Source: Acipenser ruthenus (taxonomy: Eukaryota; Chordata; Actinopteri; Acipenseriformes; Acipenseridae). Taken from it: a DNA stretch of 64,000 nucleotides. The notes below the pieces were generated by a model. The model made no database searches and was not told the DNA's origin. It worked only from the letters and a program-made list of their open reading frames with translations. Shown in pieces: positions 50,173 to 61,763 of this stretch. The position numbers were made by a program, and so were the translations under genes. The first letter of the stretch is position 1. Each line of letters opens with the position of its first letter. The stretch lies in NCBI RefSeq assembly GCF_902713425.1, contig NC_081198.1, positions 21,993,188-22,057,187 on the forward strand, read 5' to 3'.

Positions 50173-50415
50173 CACCACAAAATTAGAAAAGAGAAAAAAA
50201 CGCCACCAAAAAAAAAGATAAGCCCCCGAAGGGACTTACCCCCCAGCTTCCTTCCTCTGTCCTGTCCTACTCTCTCCTCACAGCAACCGCAAAGAACCAA
50301 ACCAGAACCTGGGGGAACAAAACAAAAACAAATTATATAACACAAAAATATACAATTCTCAAATAAGTTTCCGCAACCAAATGCTATCGCTTCCAACCAA
50401 GAGATTCCCCGCACG

Positions 50416-50457
50416 CAGGTACTACACTTGATCTGAGCCAAGAGGCCGAGAAGCGAT
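50416..50457 (-). pseudogene. U2 5' stub (nt 1-42) fused to element C
   Basis: Differs from intact U2 at T16C, A23C and T39C. The first two changes are shared with the stubs beside D and B. T39C also occurs in complete copy 2. Confidence 0.85.
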
Positions 50458-50503
50458 GGCGACTTGGCCCTTGCCCGGGGCCCCCCAGCCCGGACGGCAC
50501 AGG

Positions 50504-50522
50504 GGGATTCAAAGGTGGGTGC
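50504..50522 (-). promoter_or_regulatory. U2 PSE upstream of element C
   Basis: Standard unit PSE 47-65 bp upstream of the U2 start at 50457, in sense orientation to element C. Confidence 0.6.
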
Positions 50523-51058
50523 AAAATTTCAAGCACAAGCAGACCCCAAAAAAACGGGCTGCTGCTTCCAGAGGGGAAATGTGCAATTTAAGCAGGAGAA
50601 AACAAAACAAAGCAAAAACACACACATAACACCAAAAACAAAACATAAACTGGCGGAGTGCGTCTTACAAATAGTCATGCCAAGCTGCTATGCTGTGCAA
50701 GGTGCCTTGGGTAACTACAACTGTGCCTCGCTGGCTGGCTGGCTTGCTAAAAAGGTCCTGGCATAGGGACATGTTCCACCACACTTGTCTGGTTAGCTGC
50801 ATGCTCCCAGGAAACAACCTGCTGCTGTCTACATCATCACCACATGTGAATAAAAGAAAGAAAGACAGCAAGAAAGAAAGAGAGAAAGAAAGAGAGAAAG
50901 AGAGAAAGAAAGAGAGAAAGAAAGAAAGAGAGAAAGAAAAAAAAAGAAGTAAAACGGCGGGAAAACTTGCATCAACACTGGCACTCTCCCTCCAGCAGGG
51001 GTAGACAAAATGCTCACAGGAGAGATCCAGATCTGACTTTGACCAACGTTAGAGAAAG

Positions 51059-51246
51059 GTGTGCACCGTTCCCGGAGGTACTGCAATACCGGGCCGATGC
51101 GTGGAGTGGACGGAGCAAGCCCCTGTTCCATCTCCCGATTCCAAAAATCAATTTAATATATGGTCCCCTGATAGGGGACGTATCAGATATTAAACTGATA
51201 AGAACAGATACTACACTTGATCTTAGCCAAAAGGCCGAGAAGCGAT
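51059..51246 (-). ncRNA. RNU2: U2 snRNA (copy 10, complete)
   Basis: No change from copy 1 seen. Confidence 0.96.
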
Positions 51247-51851
51247 GGCGACTTGGCCCTTGCCCGGGGCCCCCCAGCCCGGACGGCACAGGGGGATTCA
51301 AAGGTGGGTGCAAAATTTCAACCACAAGCAGACCCCAAAAAAACGGGCTGCTGCTTCCAGAGGGGAAATGTGCAATTTAAGCAGGAGAAAACAAAACAAA
51401 GCAAAAACACACACATAACACCAAAAACAAAACATAAACTGGCGGAGTGCGTCTTACAAATAGTCATGCCAAGCTGCTATGCTGTGCAAGGTGCCTTGGG
51501 TAACTACAACTGTGCCTCGCTGGCTGGCTGGCTTGCTAAGAAGGTCCTGGCATAGGGACATGTTCCACCACACTTGTCTGGTTAGCTGCATGCTCCCAGG
51601 AAACAAACTGCTGCTGTCTACATCATCACCACATGTGAATAAAAGAAAGAAAGACAGCAAGAAAGAAAGAGAGAAAGAAAGAGAGAAAGAGAGAAAGAAA
51701 GAGAGAAAGAAAGAAAGAGAGAGAGAATGAAAAAAAAAGAAGTAAAACGGCGGGAAAACTTGCATCAACACTGGCACTCTCCCTCCAGCAGGGGTAGACA
51801 AAATGCTCACAGGAGAGATCCAGATCTGACTTTGACCAACGTTAGAGAAAG

Positions 51852-52039
51852 GTGTGCACCGTTCCCGGAGGTACTGCAATACCGGGCCGATGCGTGGAGT
51901 GGACGGAGCAAGCCCCTGTTCCATCTCCCGATCCCAAAAATCAATTTAATATATGGTCCCCTGATAGGGGACGTATCAGATATTAAACTGATAAGAACAG
52001 ATACTACACTTGATCTTAGCCAAAAGGCCGAGAAGCGAT
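51852..52039 (-). ncRNA. RNU2: U2 snRNA (copy 11, complete, one variant)
   Basis: GATTTTTGGGATC in place of GATTTTTGGAATC, just past the Sm core. Sm binding should be unaffected. Confidence 0.95.
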
Positions 52040-52641
52040 GGCGACTTGGCCCTTGCCCGGGGCCCCCCAGCCCGGACGGCACAGGGGGATTCAAAGGTGG
52101 GTGCAAAATTTCAAGCACAAGCAGACCCCCAAAAAACGGGCTGCTGCTTCCAGAGGGGAAATGTGCAATTTAAGCAGGAGAAAACAAAACAAAGCAAAAA
52201 CACACACATAACACCAAAAACAAAACATAAACTGGCGGAGTGCGTTTTACAAATAGTCATGCCAAGCTGCTATGCTGTGCAAGGTGCCTTGGGTAACTAC
52301 AACTGTGCCTCGCTGGCTGGCTGGCTTGCTAAGAAGGTCCTGGCATAGGGACATGTTCCACCACACTTGTCTGGTTAGCTGCATGCTCCCAGGAAACAAC
52401 CTGCTGCTGTCTACATCATCACCACATGTGAATAAAAGAAAGAAAGACAGCAAGAAAGAAAGAGAGAAAGAAAGAGAGAAAGAGAGAAAGAAAGAGAGAA
52501 AGAAAGAAAGAGAGAAAGAAAAAAAAAAGAAGTAAAACGGCGGGAAAACTTGCATCAACACTGGCACTCTCCCTCCAGCAGGGGTAGACAAAATGCTCAC
52601 AGGAGAGATCCAGATCTGACTTTGACCAACGTTAGAGAAAG

Positions 52642-52829
52642 GTGTGCACCGTTCCCGGAGGTACTGCAATACCGGGCCGATGCGTGGAGTGGACGGAGCA
52701 AGCCCCTGTTCCATCTCCCGATTCCAAAAATCAATTTAATATATGGTCCCCTGATAGGGGACGTATCAGATATTAAACTGATAAGAACAGATACTACACT
52801 TGATCTTAGCCGAATGGCCGAGAAGCGAT
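52642..52829 (-). ncRNA. RNU2: U2 snRNA (copy 12, complete, loop I variant)
   Basis: Loop of stem I reads ATTC in place of TTTT (T15A, T18C); the flanking GGCC and GGCT are kept. Confidence 0.92.
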
Positions 52830-53426
52830 GGCGACTTGGCCCTTGCCCGGGGCCCCCCAGCCCGGACGGCACAGGGGGATTCAAAGGTGGGTGCAAAATT
52901 CCAAGCACAAGCAGACCCCCAAAAAACGGGCTGCTGCTTCCAGAGGGGAAATGTGCAATTTAAGCAGGAGGAAACAAAACAAAGCAAAAACACACACATA
53001 ACACCAAAAACAAAACATAAACTGGCGGAGTGCGTCTTACAAATAGTCATGCCAAGCTGCTATGCTGTGCAAGGTGCCTTGGGTAACTACAACTGTGCCT
53101 CGCTGGCTGGCTGGCTTGCTAAGAAGGTCCTGGCATAGGGACATGTTCCACCACACTTGTCTGGTTAGCTGCATGCTCCCAGGAAACAACCTGCTGCTGT
53201 CTACATCATCACCACATGTGAATAAAAGAAAGAAAGACAGCAAGAAAGAAAGAGAGAAAGAAAGAGAGAAAGAGAGAAAGAAAGAGAGAAAGAAAGAAAG
53301 AAAGAAAAAAAAAGAAGTAAAACGGCGGGAAAACTTGCATCAACACTGGCACTCTCCCTCCAGCAGGGGTAGACAAAATGCTCACAGGAGAGATCCAGAT
53401 CTGACTTTGACCAACGTTAGAGAAAG

Positions 53427-53614
53427 GTGTGCACCGTTCCCGGAGGTACTGCAATACCGGGCCGATGCGTGGAGTGGACGGAGCAAGCCCCTGTTCCATC
53501 TCCCGATTCCAAAAATCAATTTAATATATGGTCCCCTGATAGGGGACGTATCAGATATTAAACTGATAAGAACAGATACTACACTTGATCTTACCCAAAA
53601 GGCCGAGAAGCGAT
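53427..53614 (-). ncRNA. RNU2: U2 snRNA (copy 13, complete, C21G)
   Basis: Reads TTTTGGGTAAG in place of TTTTGGCTAAG. C21 takes part in stem I and in the U2/U6 helix Ib, so this copy may be impaired. An extra base lies in the promoter flank (ccccccaagccc). Both features recur in copy 14. Confidence 0.9.
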
Positions 53615-54722
53615 GGCGACTTGGCCCTTGCCCGGGGCCCCCCAAGCCCGGACGGCACAGGGGGATTCAAAGGTGGGTGCAAAATTCCAAGCACAAGCAG
53701 ACCCCCAAAAAACGGGCTGCTGCTTCCAGAGGGGAAATGTGCAATTTAAGCAGGAGGAAACAAAACAAAGCAAAAACACACACATAACACCAAAAACAAA
53801 ACATAAACTGGCGGAGTGCGTCTTACAAATAGTCATGCCAAGCTGCTATGCTGTGCAAGGTGCCTTGGGTAACTACAACTGTGCCTCGCTGGCTGGCTGG
53901 CTTGCTAAGAAGGTCCTGGAATAGGGACATGTTCCACCACACTTGTCTGGTTAGCTGCATGCTCCCAGGAAACAACCTGCTGCTGTCTACATCATCACCA
54001 CATGTGAATAAAAGAAAGAAAGACAGCAAGAAAGAAAGAGAGAAAGAAAGAGAGAAAGAGAGAAAGAGAGAAAGAAAGAGAGAAAGAGATTTTACATTTT
54101 TTACATTTACACCCATTCGTTTTTTTCATTCATTTTACATTTCTTTTAAAGATGACATTCATGCATACAGACATACATTTTGTTTTAAAAGCATTTAAAA
54201 TACATTTAAAAACACCAAGACAATTGTGCTTTGTACATGGTTAAAACAGACACAGATTAAAATCAACATGAAAAAAACCTGTGCTGCTTTAAAAGTGACT
54301 GGAAAAAAAGAACCATCTATAAAAAAACAGTGTTTGTGAGGGCCGGGGAGTGCTCTCTAAAAAAGTTCAAAAGTGAACATAAAACTAGATCTAAAACAGG
54401 GACAGGGGAAAAGGGACAGTGTATAGAACAGTGAGTTAAAATTCTAAAATTTTAAAACACTTAAAATGTAACTTTTAATAGTTTACATTAAAAATCTTAA
54501 AGATACATAAAACAAAACAAAACAAAATCAAATAAAACATTCAACGTAAATCAAATAAAAGTCAATAAAACTGAAACAAAAAGACTACATAAAACCAGGG
54601 CACCGTTGAAAAACGGTCATGCCAGCTAAAAAGGGCGGAATGCTGGCATGACAAAATAAATAAAAGGCTTAGCGGTGCCCCGTAGTCCCGCTCCTAGGAG
54701 CTAGCGGTTCCAGTTTTTTCCT

Positions 54723-57700
54723 TTATTCCATCTTCACGTCCTGAAGTCCGGCGATCCTCCACTCCGCGCAGGCCTTGTCCTTCCCGAGGGTCCGGATGTC
54801 CAGAATTACAAAGTCCTTGATAAGAGTTTGTGCCCTTCTGGTCGTGGTGATAGTGTCTAGCTCCTGCTTGTGATAGACACAGACGTTACGGCCTTCCCAC
54901 AGGATCTGCTTGACAACATTGATGACACGCCAAACGCACTTAGCTGTGCTGGTATCGATTCCTCCCGCAGGACCATAGAGCACAGTCTCAGCGGTCATCT
55001 TGGCCGTGTCAGCAAACCTGTTTAGGAAGACAGAGACAGAGAGCCAGACACTGCCAGCCACATCACACTCCCAGAAGATATGGGCTGGTGTTTCTCTCTT
55101 GCGGCACTTTGCATAGGGGCATGTTTCTACTTGGGCTAGTCCCCTCCTGAACATGAACGCTCGAGTGGGGAGTGCACTGTGGACGGTGTTCCATGCTATA
55201 TCCTTCTGGACATTACTGAGGCAGCTGTGAGACACATTCTCCCAGATTTTTTGGCTTTGGGTGAGGGAGAAAGTAGCTACTTTTTCAATTTCCTGGGAAC
55301 CGGCAAGATATTTAGTTACAGCCTTGTATTCCCAGGAGGCCAATTTTGCTTTATCTAAGCCCAATTTATATATAGTGTCCCTTAAGGTTCTATAATACAA
55401 TGGGGGGTCCCAGGAGTACGGCACGGTGTTATCAATAGTGCAGAGGCCCAAGGCCCTGAGACAGGTGGCAAAATAGAAACGATTCATGTAACATACCTTC
55501 CTGTCCAGGGCCTGGATGTTCTTGATAGTTTGCGTGAGCCCCTGCACTCGGGTGAGCTGCACAACGTCCGGGACCCCCTTACCTCCCTTCTTGTCGGCTT
55601 TACTCAGGGTGGCTCGCTTTACCCTCTCCATCTTGCTGCCCCAGATAAAGCGGTGGATAATGCGGTCCACCACTTTTTTGGTGGTCCTGTCTGGGGGAAA
55701 GATTTTTCCTACATAAGAGAGGATGGGGAACAGTATAGACTTGGTTATTAATACTCTACCCGTCATTGTTAAGGATCTTGTGCTCCATCCGCCAATCTTT
55801 TTACGGACCTGGTTAATGGCCGCCGTCCAGCTCTGGGCCCCCGAGCTATTGTTCTCGAAAATGAGGCCCAGAATCTTGATTTTGTCCTTTTTGACAGGGT
55901 ACATGTCCGACAGTTCCCTATCTACCTGCCAATTTTTAGACACGTAGACTTCGCTCTTGGACTTATTAATCACTGCCCCGGTCGCCGTGCAGTACTTCTC
56001 AAGGATATTACTAATCCGAGGTACCGACGATGTGTTGGTGCAAATGAGTGACACATCGTCCATATATGCTGTTGTTTTGACCTGGACCCCGTTGGATCCA
56101 GGCAGCTGGAAACCAGTTATATTGGTATCCCTACGAATTGCCTGCAGGAGGGGTTCAATGCACACGACATATAGCAGTGGGGATAGTGGGCAACCCTGTC
56201 TGACCCCTGACTGGATAGATATTTTACCAGTCAGGTGCCTGTTCACCAAGACTCGGGTACTAATGTTTGTATAGATGGTTTTAACCCACTCCCTAAGTCC
56301 AGGAGCGAATTTCATCTGGTCCATCACTTTGTACATATATTCATGGCTTACCCTATCGAACGCCTTCTCCTGGTCAAGGTTGAACAGGCAGAGGGGATGG
56401 TTCCGTTCTCTAGAATAAGCCAGAATGTCCCTTGTTAACATTAAAATATCCGTGATGGACCTCCCTGGGACGCCACAAGCCTGGTCGGGGCCAATGACCA
56501 AAGGGAGGTGTACTTGTAGCCGGAGCATCAGAGCTTTGGCTAGTATCTTGTAATCCACGCAAAGGAGGCTGATTGGGCGCCAATTCCGTAGATCTTTAAC
56601 TTCCCCTTTCTTATGAAGGAGAGTAATTACACTCTCCCGCATAGAAGGGCCCAACCGCTTCTCCCTGTAGACCGCTCTGTAGACCTCCGCTAAATGGACT
56701 TTTAGCATGTCCCAAAAAAGATGGTAATACTCACCCGGGATGCCATCTGGACCTGGCGTCTTACCGGTGTTCATGGTCTTAACCGCCTGGGTGAGCTCCT
56801 CCAGCGTGAGTTCTGGGTCCTTCTCCTCCTCCTCGTCGTCCCGCACTGAGTCAGGCTCCAACTGGCTCAGGAACCACTCTATCAGGGTGTCATCTGTAGC
56901 TTTGATGTTATATAGGTCCCTATAGAAGTTCTCTACCACTTTTTTCACTCCCTCACTATCCTCTACTATCCTCCCCCTGCTGTCGAGCATGGAGGACATC
57001 AAGTGCCGCTTCTCCCTCGTTTTCTGGAAGAAGAAGCGAGTACACTTTTCGTCTTCCTCCATTTTTTGCACTTTTGCATTGTGCATGACCTTTCGTTGTT
57101 CCTCCCTACAAAGCACTGAAAGATCTAGCTTGGTCTGGGCTATCTCGTCGCTTACAGGGAACCCCCGAAGCTGAAGCAGGCTCAGATGCTGGAGGGCAGC
57201 ATTCAGGTGTTTATATTTGGCCCTCCTTTCTTTTGCTTTCCTCTTGCCTGCTGCTATGAAATAACCCTTAGTTCTGATTTTGACCATCTCCCACCACTCT
57301 ATAGGGGAGTTGAATAGGTCACGCAAAGTGGTCCACTCAACAAGCCTGCTCTTATAGGCTGCAGCTATGGAGGGGTCATCGAGTAAGGAGGTGTTTAATT
57401 TCCAAACCCCTGACCCCATCTGGGAGGTCTGAGGGACCTGCAATGTTACCTGCAGGAGCCTATGGTCAGAGAAGAAGATGGCCTGGGTGTCTACTGCCGT
57501 CTTCGTAAGGGAGCTGGTATGCAGGACGAGATCTATACGGGAGAAGGAGGTCCCAGATGAGCTCACCCAGGTAAAGGGAGGCACCAGGTCCTTACCTGCA
57601 TCACACAGGGAGAAATCAGATATTACGGAGGACAAAACTCTACTAGAGCGGTCGTTGCGTGGCCTGCTCCGGTCTACGTCCCTCAGAGCACAATTGAAGT

Positions 57701-58166
57701 CACCTGACACGATGACGGGTACGTTCCCCAGCAGGAGTGGACGCAGCTGTGGAAAAAATTGAACTCTTTCGTTTTGGTTAGTGGGTGCGTAGACATTGAC
57801 CAGTCTGAGGGGAGTGTTGTTGTATGTCACATCCACGCTCAGAATTCTACCAGGTTCTACCTCCCTGCTGCTGCGGGAGGTAATAAATGGGTTTTTAAAC
57901 AGGATACCTACTCCGTCGGCTCTGGCTATGTTGGAGCCCGACCAGAAGGAGTCCCCCAGGGTCCAACTCTCCTTCAGGTCCCTATAATCAGGGCTCGACG
58001 AAATACCACACTCCTGCAGAAAGATGAGATCTGCTTTCAAGTTAGCTAGATAGTTTAGTACATCAAATCTTTTTTGTGTCTCCCTGATGCTCCTGACATT
58101 AACAGACACACATATCAGGGCCATCAGGGTAGCTAACAAGAAAAGGAGTCGCTGCGTCCACCCCAT
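54723..58166 (-). CDS. Family A ORF2 (A6), 1147 aa, open
   Basis: Same protein as A3, with V to I in the endonuclease (DTQAIFFSDH). All motifs are intact. Confidence 0.93.
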   Translation of the reverse strand: MGWTQRLLFLLATLMALICVSVNVRSIRETQKRFDVLNYLANLKADLIFLQECGISSSPDYRDLKESWTLGDSFWSGSNIARADGVGILFKNPFITSRSSREVEPGRILSVDVTYNNTPLRLVNVYAPTNQNERVQFFPQLRPLLLGNVPVIVSGDFNCALRDVDRSRPRNDRSSRVLSSVISDFSLCDAGKDLVPPFTWVSSSGTSFSRIDLVLHTSSLTKTAVDTQAIFFSDHRLLQVTLQVPQTSQMGSGVWKLNTSLLDDPSIAAAYKSRLVEWTTLRDLFNSPIEWWEMVKIRTKGYFIAAGKRKAKERRAKYKHLNAALQHLSLLQLRGFPVSDEIAQTKLDLSVLCREEQRKVMHNAKVQKMEEDEKCTRFFFQKTREKRHLMSSMLDSRGRIVEDSEGVKKVVENFYRDLYNIKATDDTLIEWFLSQLEPDSVRDDEEEEKDPELTLEELTQAVKTMNTGKTPGPDGIPGEYYHLFWDMLKVHLAEVYRAVYREKRLGPSMRESVITLLHKKGEVKDLRNWRPISLLCVDYKILAKALMLRLQVHLPLVIGPDQACGVPGRSITDILMLTRDILAYSRERNHPLCLFNLDQEKAFDRVSHEYMYKVMDQMKFAPGLREWVKTIYTNISTRVLVNRHLTGKISIQSGVRQGCPLSPLLYVVCIEPLLQAIRRDTNITGFQLPGSNGVQVKTTAYMDDVSLICTNTSSVPRISNILEKYCTATGAVINKSKSEVYVSKNWQVDRELSDMYPVKKDKIKILGLIFENNSSGAQSWTAAINQVRKKIGGWSTRSLTMTGRVLITKSILFPILSYVGKIFPPDRTTKKVVDRIIHRFIWGSKMERVKRATLSKADKKGGKGVPDVVQLTRVQGLTQTIKNIQALDRKVCYMNRFYFATCLRALGLCTIDNTVPYSWDPPLYYRTLRDTIYKLGLDKAKLASWEYKAVTKYLAGSQEIEKVATFSLTQSQKIWENVSHSCLSNVQKDIAWNTVHSALPTRAFMFRRGLAQVETCPYAKCRKRETPAHIFWECDVAGSVWLSVSVFLNRFADTAKMTAETVLYGPAGGIDTSTAKCVWRVINVVKQILWEGRNVCVYHKQELDTITTTRRAQTLIKDFVILDIRTLGKDKACAEWRIAGLQDVKME

Positions 58167-58171
58167 AGCGA

Positions 58172-58380
58172 CTATGATTGGGAGGTCGGGACACTCTTCC
58201 TACTCTTAGCTCTACGCTTGCTTCGAGGGGGCTTGGGCTTATTTGCAACTCCCATCACCCCTGAGAAGGTACTCACTGCTGCCTCGTCCAAGAAGGCACC
58301 GTCTTTATATGCACAGTACGTGGAGTTGTTGGGGCTATTCAACTCCCCACAAGGTAAGTCTGGTGGAACTTGCTCAGGGC
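58172..58380 (-). pseudogene. C-terminal piece of A6 ORF1
   Basis: Encodes PEQVPPDLPCGELNS to PTSQS, and is cut off from the rest of ORF1 by the inserted segment. The frame continues for some codons into U2 promoter DNA. Confidence 0.85.
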
Positions 58381-58429
58381 GATGGCGACTTGGCCCTTGC
58401 CCGGGGCCCCCCAGCCCGGACGGCACAGG

Positions 58430-58448
58430 GGGATTCAAAGGTGGGTGC
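58430..58448 (-). promoter_or_regulatory. U2 PSE next to the cut ORF1 of A6
   Basis: The duplicated U2 promoter keeps only U2 nt 1-5 (58379-58383) before A6 sequence begins, so it points into the ORF1 end and intact ORF2 of A6. Confidence 0.55.
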
Positions 58449-58980
58449 AAAATTCCAAGCACAAGCAGACCCCCAAAAAACGGGCTGCTGCTTCCAGAGG
58501 GGAAATGTGCAATTTAAGCAGGAGGAAACAAAACAAAGCAAAAACACACACATAACACCAAAAACAAAACATAAACTGGCGGAGTGCGTCTTACAAATAG
58601 TCATGCCAAGCTGCTATGCTGTGCAAGGTGCCTTGGGTAACTACAACTGTGCCTCGCTGGCTGGCTGGCTTGCTAAGAAGGTCCTGGCATAGGGACATGT
58701 TCCACCACACTTGTCTGGTTAGCTGCATGCTCCCAGGAAACAACCTGCTGCTGTCTACATCATCACCACATGTGAATAAAAGAAAGAAAGACAGCAAGAA
58801 AGAAAGAGAGAAAGAAAGAGAGAAAGAGAGAAAGAAAGAGAGAAAGAAAGAAAGAAAGAAAAAAAAAGAAGTAAAACGGCGGGAAAACTTGCATCAACAC
58901 TGGCACTCTCCCTCCAGCAGGGGTAGACAAAATGCTCACAGGAGAGATCCAGATCTGACTTTGACCAACGTTAGAGAAAG

Positions 58981-59168
58981 GTGTGCACCGTTCCCGGAGG
59001 TACTGCAATACCGGGCCGATGCGTGGAGTGGACGGAGCAAGCCCCTGTTCCATCTCCCGATTCCAAAAATCAATTTAATATATGGTCCCCTGATAGGGGA
59101 CGTATCAGATATTAAACTGATAAGAACAGATACTACACTTGATCTTACCCAAAAGGCCGAGAAGCGAT
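58981..59168 (-). ncRNA. RNU2: U2 snRNA (copy 14, complete, C21G, duplicate of copy 13)
   Basis: Identical to copy 13, including C21G; part of the duplicated segment. Confidence 0.9.
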
Positions 59169-59639
59169 GGCGACTTGGCCCTTGCCCGGGGCCCCCCAAG
59201 CCCGGACGGCACAGGGGGATTCAAAGGTGGGTGCAAAATTCCAAGCACAAGCAGACCCCCAAAAAACGGGCTGCTGCTTCCAGAGGGGAAATGTGCAATT
59301 TAAGCAGGAGGAAACAAAACAAAGCAAAAACACACACATAACACCAAAAACAAAACATAAACTGGCGGAGTGCGTCTTACAAATAGTCATGCCAAGCTGC
59401 TATGCTGTGCAAGGTGCCTTGGGTAACTACAACTGTGCCTCGCTGGCTGGCTGGCTTGCTAAGAAGGTCCTGGAATAGGGACATGTTCCACCACACTTGT
59501 CTGGTTAGCTGCATGCTCCCAGGAAACAACCTGCTGCTGTCTACATCATCACCACATGTGAATAAAAGAAAGAAAGACAGCAAGAAAGAAAGAGAGAAAG
59601 AAAGAGAGAAAGAGAGAAAGAGAGAAAGAAAGAGAGAAA

Positions 59640-61763
59640 GAGATTTTACATTTTTTACATTTACACCCATTCGTTTTTTTCATTCATTTTACATTTCTTT
59701 TAAAGATGACATTCATGCATACAGACATACATTTTGTTTTAAAAGCATTTAAAATACATTTAAAAACACCAAGACAATTGTGCTTTGTACATGGTTAAAA
59801 CAGACACAGATTAAAATCAACATGAAAAAAACCTGTGCTGCTTTAAAAGTGACTGGAAAAAAAGAACCATCTATAAAAAAACAGTGTTTGTGAGGGCCGG
59901 GGAGTGCTCTCTAAAAAGTCTTCAAAAGTGAACATAAAACTAGATCTAAAACAGGGACAGGGGAAAAGGGACAGTGTATAGAACAGTGAGTTAAAATTCT
60001 AAAATTTTAAAACACTTAAAATGTAACTTTTAATAGTTTACATTAAAAATCTTAAAGATACATAAAACAAAACAAAACAAAATCAAATAAAACATTCAAC
60101 GTAAATCAAATAAAAGTCAATAAAACTGAAACAAAAAGACTACATAAAACCAGGGCACCGTTGAAAAACGGTCATGCCAGCTAAAAAGGGCGGAATGCTG
60201 GCATGACAAAATAAATAAAAGGCTTAGCGGTGCCCCGTAGTCCCGCTCCTAGGAGCTAGCGGTTCCAGTTTTTTCCTTTATTCCATCTTCACGTCCTGAA
60301 GTCCGGCGATCCTCCACTCCGCGCAGGCCTTGTCCTTCCCGAGGGTCCGGATGTCCAGAATTACAAAGTCCTTGATAAGAGTTTGTGCCCTTCTGGTCGT
60401 GGTGATAGTGTCTAGCTCCTGCTTGTGATAGACACAGACGTTACGGCCTTCCCACAGGATCTGCTTGACAACATTGATGACACGCCAAACGCACTTAGCT
60501 GTGCTGGTATCGATTCCTCCCGCAGGACCATAGAGCACAGTCTCAGCGGTCATCTTGGCCGTGTCAGCAAACCTGTTTAGGAAGACAGAGACAGAGAGCC
60601 AGACACTGCCAGCCACATCACACTCCCAGAAGATATGGGCTGGTGTTTCTCTCTTGCGGCACTTTGCATAGGGGCATGTTTCTACTTGGGCTAGTCCCCT
60701 CCTGAACATGAACGCTCGAGTGGGGAGTGCACTGTGGACGGTGTTCCATGCTATATCCTTCTGGACATTACTGAGGCAGCTGTGAGACACATTCTCCCAG
60801 ATTTTTTGGCTTTGGGTGAGGGAGAAAGTAGCTACTTTTTCAATTTCCTGGGAACCGGCAAGATATTTAGTTACAGCCTTGTATTCCCAGGAGGCCAATT
60901 TTGCTTTATCTAAGCCCAATTTATATATAGTGTCCCTTAAGGTTCTATAATACAATGGGGGGTCCCAGGAGTACGGCACGGTGTTATCAATAGTGCAGAG
61001 GCCCAAGGCCCTGAGACAGGTGGCAAAATAGAAACGATTCATGTAACATACCTTCCTGTCCAGGGCCTGGATGTTCTTGATAGTTTGCGTGAGCCCCTGC
61101 ACTCGGGTGAGCTGCACAACGTCCGGGACCCCCTTACCTCCCTTCTTGTCGGCTTTACTCAGGGTGGCTCGCTTTACCCTCTCCATCTTGCTGCCCCAGA
61201 TAAAGCGGTGGATAATGCGGTCCACCACTTTTTTGGTGGTCCTGTCTGGGGGAAAGATTTTTCCTACATAAGAGAGGATGGGGAACAGTATAGACTTGGT
61301 TATTAATACTCTACCCGTCATTGTTAAGGATCTTGTGCTCCATCCGCCAATCTTTTTACGGACCTGGTTAATGGCCGCCGTCCAGCTCTGGGCCCCCGAG
61401 CTATTGTTCTCGAAAATGAGGCCCAGAATCTTGATTTTGTCCTTTTTGACAGGGTACATGTCCGACAGTTCCCTATCTACCTGCCAATTTTTAGACACGT
61501 AGACTTCGCTCTTGGACTTATTAATCACTGCCCCGGTCGCCGTGCAGTACTTCTCAAGGATATTAGTAATCCGAGGTACCGACGATGTGTTGGTGCAAAT
61601 GAGTGTCACATCGTCCATATATGCTGTTGTTTTGACCTGGACCCTGTTGGATCCAGGCAGCTGGAAACCAGTTATATTGGTATCCCTACGAATTGCCTGC
61701 AGGAGGGGTTCAATGCACACGACATATAGCAGTGGGGATAGTGGGCAACCCTGTCTGACCCCT
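59640..61763 (-). mobile_element. Family A 3' fragment inside the duplicate
   Basis: Copy of the first 2.1 kb (3' end) of A6: the 3'UTR with hairpins and the C-terminal half of ORF2 up to GVRQGCPLSP. The right end is the recombination point with ORF1. Confidence 0.88.

Larger units (their letters stand above)
45071..50415 (-). mobile_element. Element C: third Tx1-clade U2-inserted LINE (two ORFs, poly(A))
   Basis: About 5.3 kb: 5'UTR of about 240 nt, ORF1, ORF2 starting 11 nt past the ORF1 stop, a 3'UTR of about 200 nt, AATAAA and a tail of about 20 A (45071-45091). Both ORFs are open. On the 5' side U2 is kept to nt 42 and on the 3' side from nt 38/39, which gives a 4-5 bp target-site duplication (CCTG against TCTG). 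The 5'UTR contains a good 3' splice-site lookalike (TTTGTTCCCCCAG) and a 5' splice-site lookalike (GGGGTAAGT). Confidence 0.9.
50458..54085 (-). repeat. U2 tandem array block VIII
   Basis: Four complete U2 genes with starts at 51246, 52039, 52829 and 53614 (spacing 793, 790 and 785 bp). Polypurine tracts lie at about 50850-50949, 51641-51742, 52432-52531, 53222-53317 and 54008-54089. The last tract joins A6 and its U2 is missing. Confidence 0.9.
54086..58380 (-). mobile_element. A6, left part: 3'UTR, ORF2 and ORF1 end
   Basis: Joined on the left to the polypurine tract through GAGA, as A4. It runs through an intact ORF2 into the last 70 codons of ORF1, where the sequence breaks at gctcagggc and array DNA follows. 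The rest of the same element resumes at 61764 with the next bases (ccctcggaacg), so A6 is one LINE interrupted by 58381-61763. Confidence 0.85.
58381..61763. repeat. Interspersed 3.38-kb duplicate of 52827-56209
   Basis: Offset 5554 throughout. It contains a U2 promoter region, spacer, polypurine tracts (about 58776-58871 and 59562-59643), U2 copy 14 and the 3' 2.1 kb of a family A LINE. I see only a handful of differences from the source (for example ttagtaat against ttactaat near 61566, and a small change near 59925). Ends show short overlaps with the disrupted ORF1: gc on the left, cccct on the right. Confidence 0.85.
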
